Positions 30,130-37,518 of a stretch of DNA of 46,750 nucleotides are shown one piece after another. This DNA comes from a virus. Numbering within the stretch: the stretch's first letter is position 1; each line of letters begins with the position of its first letter. Under the pieces are notes generated by a model. The model was given only the letters and a program-made list of their open reading frames with translations. It searched no databases and was not told the DNA's origin. The stretch spans positions 1 to 46,750 of IMG/VR virus record IMGVR_UViG_3300023174_000264; one strand, 5' to 3'. Made by a program: the position numbers and the translations under genes.

Positions 30130-30137
30130 TATTTAGT
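30130..30137 (-). promoter_or_regulatory. Late-type box ACTAAATA, 4 nt before the nuclease start
   Basis: Minus strand ACTAAATA at 30137-30130, then CCAG and ATG 30125. No Shine-Dalgarno is present in the gap, so a transcript started here would be leaderless. Confidence 0.4.
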
Positions 30138-30146
30138 TACCCAGAT

Positions 30147-30536
30147 TTAGCGTGGGTAACCTTTGAATGCGTTAATTGGACTTTTGTTATCAATAAATGG
30201 AGGTTCTTTGCTAGGACCAGTTGACACCATCTTTTTGCCGCCAGGAGTGTTGGTCATTTTAAGAGCAGAGTCAATTATCTGCGCAACGCTATTGTTCATT
30301 CCGACTACAATGCCGTGCTCACCAAATGTTGTTTCATCATGCCACTCGGGCATGTTAGGATTAACCTCATCCTTAACAGCGTCACTTCTTGCACGAGCAA
30401 TTGCTACACCAAATCTATAATTTTTATACGGGTCTGCGGCACTGAGGCCGGGAATCACATAGGTGTAGCGCATAGGGTCAGCTTGCTCAGCCGGCAACTG
30501 GGCGGATTGTTCAGTGATAAACTCGCGGGCTCTCAT
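30147..30536 (-). CDS. Candidate capsid-targeted internal protein, 129 aa
   Basis: The N-terminus MRAREFITEQSAQ resembles the T4 capsid-targeting sequence MKTYQEFIAE with a protease site after Glu9. The body (RYTYVIPGLSAADPYKNYRF, EWHDETTFGEHGIVVGM) is soluble and unrecognised. The tail SKEPPFIDNKSPINAFKGYPR matches the end of the next gene (SKEPNDTHKVSPVTGFKGYPR), so the two are duplicates that diverged. It overlaps the upstream gene by ATGA. It is inferred to be packaged in the head; an effector role is possible but not shown. Confidence 0.65.
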   Translation of the reverse strand: MRAREFITEQSAQLPAEQADPMRYTYVIPGLSAADPYKNYRFGVAIARARSDAVKDEVNPNMPEWHDETTFGEHGIVVGMNNSVAQIIDSALKMTNTPGGKKMVSTGPSKEPPFIDNKSPINAFKGYPR

Positions 30537-30907
30537 CTTGGGTAGCCTTTGAATCCAGTAACAGGACTGACTTTGTGTGTGTCGTTGGGTTCTTTACTAG
30601 AATGATCACGAATTAACTCATGTGCATCGGTTCCTGAAACTGTGTTAAATGCCTGTCTCATCATATTATGTTCTGTTTCGGTATACGGATATGCCATATT
30701 ATTCTTTCCAGCAAAACTTTCATCTTCCATGTCCAATGCTTTAGTACTTTTACCATCGGCCATAGCAGTTGCCTTCATTACCTGATTCAAGTGATATATT
30801 CTATCTGTACCATCATCCTTGAATTTATATGCGCCGCGAGAAACAGAGGCATGATCTTTATGCATCTTGCCTTTTTTAGATTCAACAATAAATTCGTGTG
30901 CTCTCAT
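30533..30907 (-). CDS. Candidate capsid-targeted internal protein, 124 aa
   Basis: ATG 30907 (MRAHEFIVESKKGK) is chosen because it overlaps the upstream stop (TAATG) and gives a capsid-targeting-like N-terminus. The frame extends to 30919. The protein is rich in Lys, His and Asp (KMHKDHASVSRGAYKFKDDG), suits a DNA-associated internal head protein, and ends FKGYPR like its downstream paralogue. There is no enzyme motif. By analogy with T4 internal proteins I infer scaffold-core packaging, gp21-type cleavage after Glu9 and possible injection with the DNA. Confidence 0.65.
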   Translation of the reverse strand: MRAHEFIVESKKGKMHKDHASVSRGAYKFKDDGTDRIYHLNQVMKATAMADGKSTKALDMEDESFAGKNNMAYPYTETEHNMMRQAFNTVSGTDAHELIRDHSSKEPNDTHKVSPVTGFKGYPR

Positions 30908-31185
30908 TATGGTTGCCAAACGCCAACTTGCCCTGAGCTTGCAGTACCAACTTCTTGTATAGTAGCGTTAGATCCAGTGATTGTGAGTTGATTGCCAACT
31001 CCTACCCAAACAGTCACACGATTGTTTGCGGGAATCACAACAGGATTTGAATATAAATTACCAGTAGACGGACCGTATACTAAATTTACATTGTAGGTAA
31101 CAGTATTTGTACCTGTGGATATTCTGGCTTTATCTGTGTACCATGTCTGGCTACTAGCAGATGTATAAACGTTGGCTTGACTCAT
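30907..31185 (-). CDS. Small beta-rich probable virion protein, 92 aa
   Basis: A Thr/Val/Asn-rich protein (MSQANVYTSASSQTWYTDKA, then RVTVWVGVGNQLTITGSNAT) with alternating beta strands. It has no Cys, signal peptide or charged domain. This composition is typical of small phage structural or decoration proteins. It is co-transcribed with capsid-targeted candidates on both sides, and its stop overlaps the next start (TAATG). The specific family is not recognised. Confidence 0.65.
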   Translation of the reverse strand: MSQANVYTSASSQTWYTDKARISTGTNTVTYNVNLVYGPSTGNLYSNPVVIPANNRVTVWVGVGNQLTITGSNATIQEVGTASSGQVGVWQP

Positions 31186-31201
31186 GTTCTTATTTTCCTT
31201 T

Positions 31202-32263
31202 TTACCATGCTCGGCAAGACCAATAGCGAGCCGATGTCTTTGGACCAGGGTTCTCGCAATGATGTCTTGCTCTAAAACTCTTACGACGTGCAGGATTTGA
31301 TTTCTTGATCTTCATTGTCTTTTGGCCAGCACGTTTTGCACTTGTTCCGCCATGTCCAAAGTTTACTTTTTTAATGTTGCCAGTGCTGGGATCTTTAACA
31401 TAGACTTTAAACTTTTTGACATCACCACGCATGGGTTTGCTCAGCGGCACATTACGTCCGTGATACTCAGCTTCGGACATTTCAACTTCATCAGACTCGT
31501 CTTGATTACTTTCAATATAGTCAGCGGCTGTGTCAACATAGTCAGCGGCTTTGGTAATTTTTGATTGCACCCACTCTGGCATGTTTTCGTTGTCGTCCAG
31601 CATGCCTGTTAAACGTCGGGCGGCACGAACAATAGTTTCAAGATCATCCTTGGCCATGTCACCTTCTTGGTCATATTCTCCGCTGTCTACAACATCAATG
31701 TTAGATTCTTTTACTTGATCTGAAGAATTGTCTAGTGTACGAATAACATCTCGTACCCAACCACTAACATCGCTGGATCCAATTTCTTCTACATCCCCTA
31801 CCCACTCGGCAACATCTTTTACCGCATCCATTACTGCCTGCGGACCATGACGGCTCAGTAATCCTGGGTGTTGCATTAAAATACGATGTAGGATTGCACG
31901 TTCGGCTGGGGCTGGTTCATCGTCTAAACTTTCGTGTACACCTGGCATTGGGTTAGTAACATCTGTTTCCAATTCTTTTGCCGTTAACACACCAGCTGAT
32001 TGATCTTCGCCAATGCTGTATCCCATGCCAGAACTGTTTCCTACTGCACCATAACGACGAATTTCTTCAGAAGTAAATCCGTGAGATTCTAATAGTTCAA
32101 TTGCACGAGCATCGGCATGAAGGATAATATCGTTTCCAACCACGTCAACAATGTGTGTTTCTACCAGGCATTGTTCTCCGTAGTCAAAGGCAAATGTATC
32201 GCCAACAGCAGGAGTGGCGGACCACTCTTCGGCTTCAGTTAGATAATCTTTTAATGTTTTCAT
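31202..32263 (-). CDS. Capsid-targeted candidate with a conserved KSFRARH-type C-terminus, 353 aa
   Basis: The N-terminus MKTLKDYLTEAEEW matches the T4 capsid-targeting sequence in length and in the protease junction (E10 before A11). The middle contains helical acidic modules (PEWVQSKITKAADYVDTAAD). The C-terminal 80 residues are basic (NVPLSKPMRGDVKKFKVYVK, then KKSNPARRKSFRARHHCENP and ARYWSCRAW). I recall this C-terminal module recurring in marine T4-like phage proteins, without a known function. H/C residues may bind a metal. The start overlaps the upstream gene (ATGA). Inference: an internal head protein whose basic tail contacts packaged DNA. Confidence 0.7.
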   Translation of the reverse strand: MKTLKDYLTEAEEWSATPAVGDTFAFDYGEQCLVETHIVDVVGNDIILHADARAIELLESHGFTSEEIRRYGAVGNSSGMGYSIGEDQSAGVLTAKELETDVTNPMPGVHESLDDEPAPAERAILHRILMQHPGLLSRHGPQAVMDAVKDVAEWVGDVEEIGSSDVSGWVRDVIRTLDNSSDQVKESNIDVVDSGEYDQEGDMAKDDLETIVRAARRLTGMLDDNENMPEWVQSKITKAADYVDTAADYIESNQDESDEVEMSEAEYHGRNVPLSKPMRGDVKKFKVYVKDPSTGNIKKVNFGHGGTSAKRAGQKTMKIKKSNPARRKSFRARHHCENPGPKTSARYWSCRAW

Positions 32264-34446
32264 TTTCTAGAATAACGTTGATATAATTCCCACAGCCGGG
32301 CTTCCTGGCTTTCAGCCATTGGTCCAACTGATCCACGAGCTGGATCACGATTAAGAACCGGAGTAGTGGTTTGTCCTGTTGTCTTTGGTCCGTTTAAACC
32401 ACCGCTGAGTGTTTTAGTCATTGTGTCAATGCCAGCATACTCTGTGTTGTCTGCGCTGTTAGCCAACTCTTCGTCCACTTGTTCGCAACCACATTCTCTA
32501 GAACCGCAGGATGGGCAAACTTCCGAGTAACCTTCACTGCTACCGCCCATACCGGCCAACTTTAGAATCTGTGCTAGTTTTCCTGCATCTTCATCTGTGG
32601 CAGACACGTTAAGACTATTATGTCCTTCTGAATCAACAGTGGCATTGATATTCATGCTTTCGTTTAACACTTCAGTCATTCTAGCGTTGAAACTTTCAGC
32701 TAGTTTTGCTTCGTATACACCTTTACCGTACTGCATTCCGCTTTTGCTTGGAGTGCTGTCAGACGTTTCTTCAACTTCTTTTTTCTTGGCTTTCTTTTCA
32801 GGCAAGCCTTTGTGCTTGGTGGCAGCAAAGTCTTCAGCATCTTTCTTTTTCATAGTTTTGGCCACTTTGCCAACTTCTTTGCTGGCTGGCTTCCCGCCTT
32901 TTTGTGCGGCATGAACCATGCCCATGAACTTTTGTTGCTTCTTGCTTGTTGCTTTTTCGTCAAGTTCTTTTTCATTGACCTGCGCATTACCTGGCTGATT
33001 GTTTTTAATCATGGTCATTGCGGCCCATAGTGAGCTTTCAAGACGACTAGCAAAGCCTGGTGGCATTTGTCCTCCGCCCTGAGCTTTTTTGGCAATTGCA
33101 CGTAGTTCAGCAAGTTCATTATAAATTTCTTGAGCCTGTCCTGAGTCAGAGCCTTCTTTGGTCATTAACTTTGAAGTACCGCTTGGTCCTTTGGCACCAA
33201 TACTCTTGCCTGTGCCTTTTGGACGACCTTTGCCGCGCTTGTCTCCTGCGGCTGGTGTATCATCTGTGCCCACGCTGTGGCCAGTATTGGGATCAACACG
33301 GCGTGTTACTTTTCGACCAGTTGCTGTGTGTTCAATATCATGCAATGCACCACGCTCGATAGAACCAACTTTGGGTTTCTCTGGACGTGGCTTCTTCCAT
33401 GATGTAAATGGATTGTTGTCATCTTCGTCAACTTCTCCTGGTGCACCTTTGATACCAGCGGCTTTGAGTGCGGCTGCTCTGTCTGGGTAGCCTTTAGTTC
33501 CGGGCTTGATGTCTTTGGATGCTTTTCCAATTGCGGCTTTTACCTTTGGCGAGGCATTGCTGGCATTAACATGCTTCATTGTTGTTTTGGCCTGGTGACT
33601 TTTTGCACCCATTTTACCAATGGCACTTTTCATTGCTTCAGCAGCAACATCGCCCAACATTTCATCAACTTCTTGTTTTGCGCCAGCAATTTTGTCAGCA
33701 AAAGTAATTTTGTCTTTGGGTTCGGCTAGTGCGGCAAATGATTTTTGCTTGGCAGTCATTGGAGAACTACCTTCACCAAATTGCACATTGTCCCCTGCTG
33801 AGAATTGTGTGTTGGCCAAACGCTTTGGTAATCGACCTTTAGCAATGATAAAATCTAATTCCTGGTCTGTTGGGCCTGCTTGTTCTAGATCGTGAGCCAG
33901 GTCCTGCATTGCATCGTTGTCCCATATATCGTCGCCATACAATGCGGCAATTGAATCTAGTACTTTGTCAAAGTTAACTGCGCCTACAGCTTCACCAACG
34001 GGCTTTTTGCCTGTCTGTGGCAAGCCTGCTTTGCGTTGTAGGTCACGAATCATGTCTTCGTCGCTGCCATGGCCCAATGTGTCGAGGGCCTTCTGACCAA
34101 CTTTCTTAACACCACTGCCAATTTTTTTAACTACATCGCCCATGTCTTCATCAAATGCATCGCCTACTTTATCTCCGGCAATTGCGCCACCTACTGCTCC
34201 GAGTGGTCCCAGAGCCAGTGCACCTAGTCCAGCACCGATACCAGTTCCAATTATGCCTTCATCAACTTCTTTAGCTTTACCGCCTTTGGCATCTTTGCCC
34301 AGTCGTCCAGCAATGACATCGCCACGTGTGACCTTGTCATAGGGCTTGGCATTGTTGGCCAAGTTGCCGTCGCCTTTGCCTTCTTTTAGTGTTTGTTTAT
34401 CAGCCAGGTCACTCAGCTTTTTGTTTAAGTCGTAAAAAAATGTCAT
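32260..34446 (-). CDS. Large Lys/Gly-rich internal or structural protein with glycine zipper, 728 aa
   Basis: Residues 63-92 are a glycine zipper (EGIIGTGIGAGLGALALGPL), preceded by a prohead-protease-like site LKE22/G23. The middle is Lys-rich with Gly and Pro repeats and low complexity (KKAKKKEVEETSDSTPSKSG). A zinc-knuckle-like cluster CPSCGSRECGC lies at about 644-654. The end is ARLWELYQRYSRK. It is probably packaged with the head core or DNA, like its neighbour. It shares the zipper feature with the 25227 protein but is not obviously homologous. No known name. Confidence 0.6.
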   Translation of the reverse strand: MTFFYDLNKKLSDLADKQTLKEGKGDGNLANNAKPYDKVTRGDVIAGRLGKDAKGGKAKEVDEGIIGTGIGAGLGALALGPLGAVGGAIAGDKVGDAFDEDMGDVVKKIGSGVKKVGQKALDTLGHGSDEDMIRDLQRKAGLPQTGKKPVGEAVGAVNFDKVLDSIAALYGDDIWDNDAMQDLAHDLEQAGPTDQELDFIIAKGRLPKRLANTQFSAGDNVQFGEGSSPMTAKQKSFAALAEPKDKITFADKIAGAKQEVDEMLGDVAAEAMKSAIGKMGAKSHQAKTTMKHVNASNASPKVKAAIGKASKDIKPGTKGYPDRAAALKAAGIKGAPGEVDEDDNNPFTSWKKPRPEKPKVGSIERGALHDIEHTATGRKVTRRVDPNTGHSVGTDDTPAAGDKRGKGRPKGTGKSIGAKGPSGTSKLMTKEGSDSGQAQEIYNELAELRAIAKKAQGGGQMPPGFASRLESSLWAAMTMIKNNQPGNAQVNEKELDEKATSKKQQKFMGMVHAAQKGGKPASKEVGKVAKTMKKKDAEDFAATKHKGLPEKKAKKKEVEETSDSTPSKSGMQYGKGVYEAKLAESFNARMTEVLNESMNINATVDSEGHNSLNVSATDEDAGKLAQILKLAGMGGSSEGYSEVCPSCGSRECGCEQVDEELANSADNTEYAGIDTMTKTLSGGLNGPKTTGQTTTPVLNRDPARGSVGPMAESQEARLWELYQRYSRK

Positions 34447-34456
34447 GTTGTTTTCC

Positions 34457-35056
34457 TTATTTCATAAAGCCGGTTGCAGGCTTGGGTGGTCTTTTAATTG
34501 TTGTCAATGGGCTTTTGACTCCCATTGGCAGTTGATTTGTTGTCTGTGCAGGTGCAGTTTTGCCACCAGCCACAGTCCATTTAGCATCAGCGGCAGAATT
34601 TTTAACAACTTCGTGCTCACTGGGTTCAGCGGCATAGTCAGCTTTTAATTTCTTTTGTTCAGCATCTGTGGGTGGCAAATCTGTGGTTAGCAGATCCTTT
34701 TGATTTTCAATGCCCAATAACTCTTTGTCCATGCCTTCGGCCCAGTCACGTTGATCCATCACAATGCTGTTTGCATCAAGACCCAGCAGTTCAGCAATCT
34801 GAACCACCTGTGGTGGTGTAGCCGGATATTTAAAACTAACATCAATGATGTTTACAGACTGATTAGCATGGTCTGGGAACCCAACTGGTTTAGATAAAAT
34901 TGGGGTTTTCTTTGGCTCAGAGATTTTGATTGGGTCGAATTTTTTTAACTTTTCGTTAAAAGCTTTCATAAAACCACCTGGCAAATCACCAATGATTTTA
35001 ATACGGTAATCAAAGGTTTGAGCACTTTCAATCAAGTATTGTGCAAATGTTTTCAT
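34457..35056 (-). CDS. Capsid-targeted candidate, conserved-looking 199-aa protein
   Basis: The N-terminus MKTFAQYLIESAQTFDYRIK has the first ten residues in capsid-targeting form, with Glu10 before Ser. A folded domain follows (IIGDLPGGFMKAFNEKLKKF, VNIIDVSFKYPATPPQVVQI, AELLGLDANSIVMDQ) that looks like an alpha/beta fold. The tail is Pro/Lys-rich (TTIKRPPKPATGFMK) and recalls the FKGYPR tails at 30147 and 30533. It is first in the block after gp16, with a late-type box further upstream. Internal head protein by inference; function unknown. Confidence 0.65.
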   Translation of the reverse strand: MKTFAQYLIESAQTFDYRIKIIGDLPGGFMKAFNEKLKKFDPIKISEPKKTPILSKPVGFPDHANQSVNIIDVSFKYPATPPQVVQIAELLGLDANSIVMDQRDWAEGMDKELLGIENQKDLLTTDLPPTDAEQKKLKADYAAEPSEHEVVKNSAADAKWTVAGGKTAPAQTTNQLPMGVKSPLTTIKRPPKPATGFMK

Positions 35057-35077
35057 ATTTAGGATCCTATATTATAT

Positions 35078-35563
35078 TTATCGATCAGACGTCTTTGTGT
35101 TGGTTCGATCAACTAGTCTACTGAGTAATTCATTACGGTCAATAACAGCACCTTGACCAGTTGGCATGTTGTTATTGTTAACATCATCTTTATCTAGTTT
35201 TGCTTTCTTTAACTGTAGATCAATCATCTTTAGCTTTTTATTCATCTTGGCAGTTTTTGCTGTGATAGCATGGCCTAGCATCTGGCTGGCAACACTGAAA
35301 ATTTCGCTAGCAAAACGGCTGTCTACTTGCATGCCCAGGTCCATAAGATTGTCAAATTCTTTAGTGGCCTTGGCAGCCAGTTCGTCCATTTCCTGATCAC
35401 TGGCTTCTAGCCCTCGAACCGCAGGTAATGCTGCCTCAATCTTATCTAAGGCATCTAGGGTTTCTGGTAGTACTGGGAAAGTGGGCTGTGACTCAGGTGT
35501 CACAACAGTATCTTCAGAGTCTGAAGATGGAAGATCAAATAAAGATTCAAGTTTACGAGTCAT
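35078..35563 (-). CDS. 16: Terminase small subunit (gp16-like)
   Basis: 161 aa, against 164 in T4. It has an acidic, disordered N-terminus (LFDLPSSDSEDTVV), a central long helical pair (ASDQEMDELAAKATKEFDNL, SRFASEIFSVASQMLGHAIT, then AKMNKKLKMIDLQLKKAKLD) and a C-terminal VIDRNELLSRLVDRT. This matches the oligomerising coiled-coil core of gp16. It recognises DNA and stimulates gp17 during packaging. It follows gp4 and starts inside a palindrome containing a late-type box. The position near gp17 and the length support the call. Confidence 0.75.
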   Translation of the reverse strand: MTRKLESLFDLPSSDSEDTVVTPESQPTFPVLPETLDALDKIEAALPAVRGLEASDQEMDELAAKATKEFDNLMDLGMQVDSRFASEIFSVASQMLGHAITAKTAKMNKKLKMIDLQLKKAKLDKDDVNNNNMPTGQGAVIDRNELLSRLVDRTNTKTSDR

Positions 35564-35579
35564 GCGGTATTTACCGCAT
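35562..35579. promoter_or_regulatory. Perfect palindrome with late-type box over the gp16 start codon
   Basis: ATGCGGTA (35562-35569) and TACCGCAT (35572-35579) are exact inverted repeats around TT. On the minus strand the centre holds GGTAAATA (35575-35568), 4 nt before ATG 35563. The palindrome starts right after the gp4 stop. It may be a promoter-operator or a translation-control site. Confidence 0.5.
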
Positions 35580-36010
35580 TATTTGTTGCCGTTCTGGAAT
35601 ATGTCGTCTTCGGTAATTACTCTAAAAACCAGGCCCTGGCGCTGACACCATTTTTGAGCACTATCCCATTTGGCATAATTTACAGCAACCACAGCACGAT
35701 CACGTTCACTCATTTTGCCTTCTATTACACTTTGCTTTTTGGGTTTGATTTCAATTACTTCAGCAAAGGTTTTGTTATTTTTTGTTCTGTATGTGACTAA
35801 AAAGTCTGGGATGTAATTAGAAATTTTACCGGTTAGTGGATGACGATAAGGAATAACAATAGACTCGCTGGCCCATTGAAGTATATTGTCGTTGCTGTCG
35901 CAAAATCGCATAAATGCTAATTCCCAGCCACTGCGATAACGAGGGCTACTATTGCCTACATACTTTTGTGTGTTTTCTACTTTATAAACACCTTGTGCAA
36001 ACTTGCTCAT
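35579..36010 (-). CDS. 4: Head completion protein gp4
   Basis: A 143-aa protein matching T4 gp4 (150 aa). The opening is FAQGVYKVENTQKYVGNSSP, then YRSGWELAFMRFCDSNDNIL and QWASESIVIPYRHP. A nuclease-fold-like core IPDFLVTYRTKNNKTFAEVI with VIEIKPK follows (D..E-x-K arrangement of PD-(D/E)XK enzymes). gp4/gp50/gp2-type proteins finish the filled head before tail joining. The start overlaps the preceding gene by ATGA. Confidence 0.85.
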   Translation of the reverse strand: MSKFAQGVYKVENTQKYVGNSSPRYRSGWELAFMRFCDSNDNILQWASESIVIPYRHPLTGKISNYIPDFLVTYRTKNNKTFAEVIEIKPKKQSVIEGKMSERDRAVVAVNYAKWDSAQKWCQRQGLVFRVITEDDIFQNGNK

Positions 36011-36369
36011 ATCAATACATTACGGGCGGCATAGTAATTAGGAACAACCGATGAGTTAATTCCCAGTAGCGTTGCTGGACTACGCATGCCATTTAGGTAG
36101 TAGGCCAGTGTGCTGTTCAGTTGTAGTTGATCTTGGTCACTGATTGCAGCCAAGATTGTCATTACTGATGTTTGTGTTTTGCTAGCAATTCTAAACAACG
36201 TAGTTGTAAAGTTTTGAGCTGCTACTTTGTCTTTCATTGCCTGAAAGAAAAAACTATAAACACTATCGTATTCGTTGGTATCTACTTCTTCAGAGTAGTT
36301 GTAAAAAGTGTCAAAAATCCGTACAGTTAGATCAATCTTGGGATTGATTTCATTGATAGAACGTGCCAT
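36007..36369 (-). CDS. Small structural-block protein of unknown function, 120 aa
   Basis: A soluble protein beginning MARSINEINPKIDLTVRIFD, with aromatic-rich YDSVYSFFFQAM and a C-terminus SPATLLGINSSVVPNYYAAR. I recall similar proteins next to gp4 in marine T4-like genomes without a known role. It is coupled to gp4 (ATGA) and lies 2 nt after the tail-tube-like gene, so it is probably a head-tail or baseplate assembly component, by position. Confidence 0.65.
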   Translation of the reverse strand: MARSINEINPKIDLTVRIFDTFYNYSEEVDTNEYDSVYSFFFQAMKDKVAAQNFTTTLFRIASKTQTSVMTILAAISDQDQLQLNSTLAYYLNGMRSPATLLGINSSVVPNYYAARNVLI

Positions 36370-36371
36370 TT

Positions 36372-37511
36372 TTAGTTCCTAGGTGGGGTTGGAAATAGTG
36401 GTGCTTGTAAACGTTGCTGGATGCTGGTCTGGCCGCCAGGCTGTGCTCTTACGGCGGCAGGAATAGTTGTACGTAGTACATCTTTGAGTCCAGCATTGGC
36501 TTCTTCTTTGATAATACTCTGAAGATTCTTTCCTTTAAACGTACCATAAGCTGTGCCTGCTTTTTGTACTGCACCGATAATACCTGCAACAGATCCACTT
36601 TGTAGGTCTTCATAGATACCAATACCGGCATCCAATAATCCGCCTTGTCCAATAATGCTGGAAGTGCCGCCAGGGCGGCTTAGTGGGCTTGGTTCCTGAT
36701 CATAGTAATTTGGATCAGCGAATCCTTGAACATTTGTGTCAGGTCTAACTGCACCAATTGCGCCACTATAGTATTTCACGGTTTCATAATTGATAGTCAT
36801 TGAGTTTTGCATAACACCATCCCCTTGACTGTAATCATATGTATCATGAGACCAATCTGAGATCATTGGGTTGATCAACACATACTCAACAAACTTGTGT
36901 TGATTGAATCCGTAAATTGAAATGTCTCTAAAGAACGCTGGCTTTCCGCCTGCGGCATTGGTACCATCAGCATAGGCCTCTCCAATATAACCCCAGTCGT
37001 TGATAAATCTATCATTGGCATAGATGTCTCTGGTGTTATACCCAAAGCCGGCTGTTCTGTTTGCATTTGCGCCCATAGAGCCGTTTGTGGATGTTTGTCC
37101 TCGGTAAGGTTGACTAGGATCTTTGTAGTAATAGCTGTAATAGTTATACCACATTGTACGAATTAAATCACCGCCATCATCATGAAAATCAACCTGACAA
37201 GGTTGATAGTTAATTTTTTTCTGAACCAACCGTTTTCTGTTGTACTGATTTAAAGTTTCTACTTCGATATTAAACTGCGGTAGTTGAATATTTTTTACTA
37301 ACAGTCCAACTGTTGATTGCGACCCTGCTTGAAAGACCTGTCTCAGAGCAGGTATTTCAGTGGTGTTTATGTTAAAATAAACGTGGAAAAGAAACTTGAA
37401 TCTGGGCAGGTTTTCGTAACCATTGGTACGAAATGTTTTACTCGCATGTGTATAATCTTTGAGATAATCGTTCCCAAAGAATGTTTTAAGAAAGTCCTGC
37501 CCAAATGCCAT
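36372..37511 (-). CDS. Second tail-tube-fold protein (gp19/gp54-type), 379 aa
   Basis: Segments align with gp19 of the same phage: LPRFKFLFHVYFNI with MPKLKYRFRAIFEN, QLPQFNIEVETLNQYNRKRL with TRPSVTFEEIPIDIYNSKLY, and INYQPCQVDFHDDGGDLIRT with HSWEQVTVNLRDDASGQVAR. This indicates the tail-tube fold. It is larger than gp19 (205 aa) and has a Gly/Ala-rich C-terminal extension. T4 gp54, the tube initiator on the baseplate, has this fold, so gp54-like is the best guess. It lies 7 nt after gp19 in the same unit. Confidence 0.6.
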   Translation of the reverse strand: MAFGQDFLKTFFGNDYLKDYTHASKTFRTNGYENLPRFKFLFHVYFNINTTEIPALRQVFQAGSQSTVGLLVKNIQLPQFNIEVETLNQYNRKRLVQKKINYQPCQVDFHDDGGDLIRTMWYNYYSYYYKDPSQPYRGQTSTNGSMGANANRTAGFGYNTRDIYANDRFINDWGYIGEAYADGTNAAGGKPAFFRDISIYGFNQHKFVEYVLINPMISDWSHDTYDYSQGDGVMQNSMTINYETVKYYSGAIGAVRPDTNVQGFADPNYYDQEPSPLSRPGGTSSIIGQGGLLDAGIGIYEDLQSGSVAGIIGAVQKAGTAYGTFKGKNLQSIIKEEANAGLKDVLRTTIPAAVRAQPGGQTSIQQRLQAPLFPTPPRN

Positions 37512-37518
37512 GTGCTAA

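Noticed and set aside
32597-33490. Plus-strand open frames opposite the 728-aa protein
   Set aside because: Shadows of a Lys/Gly-rich coding sequence; composition (Leu/Cys/Phe-rich) is what the reverse strand of such codons gives.
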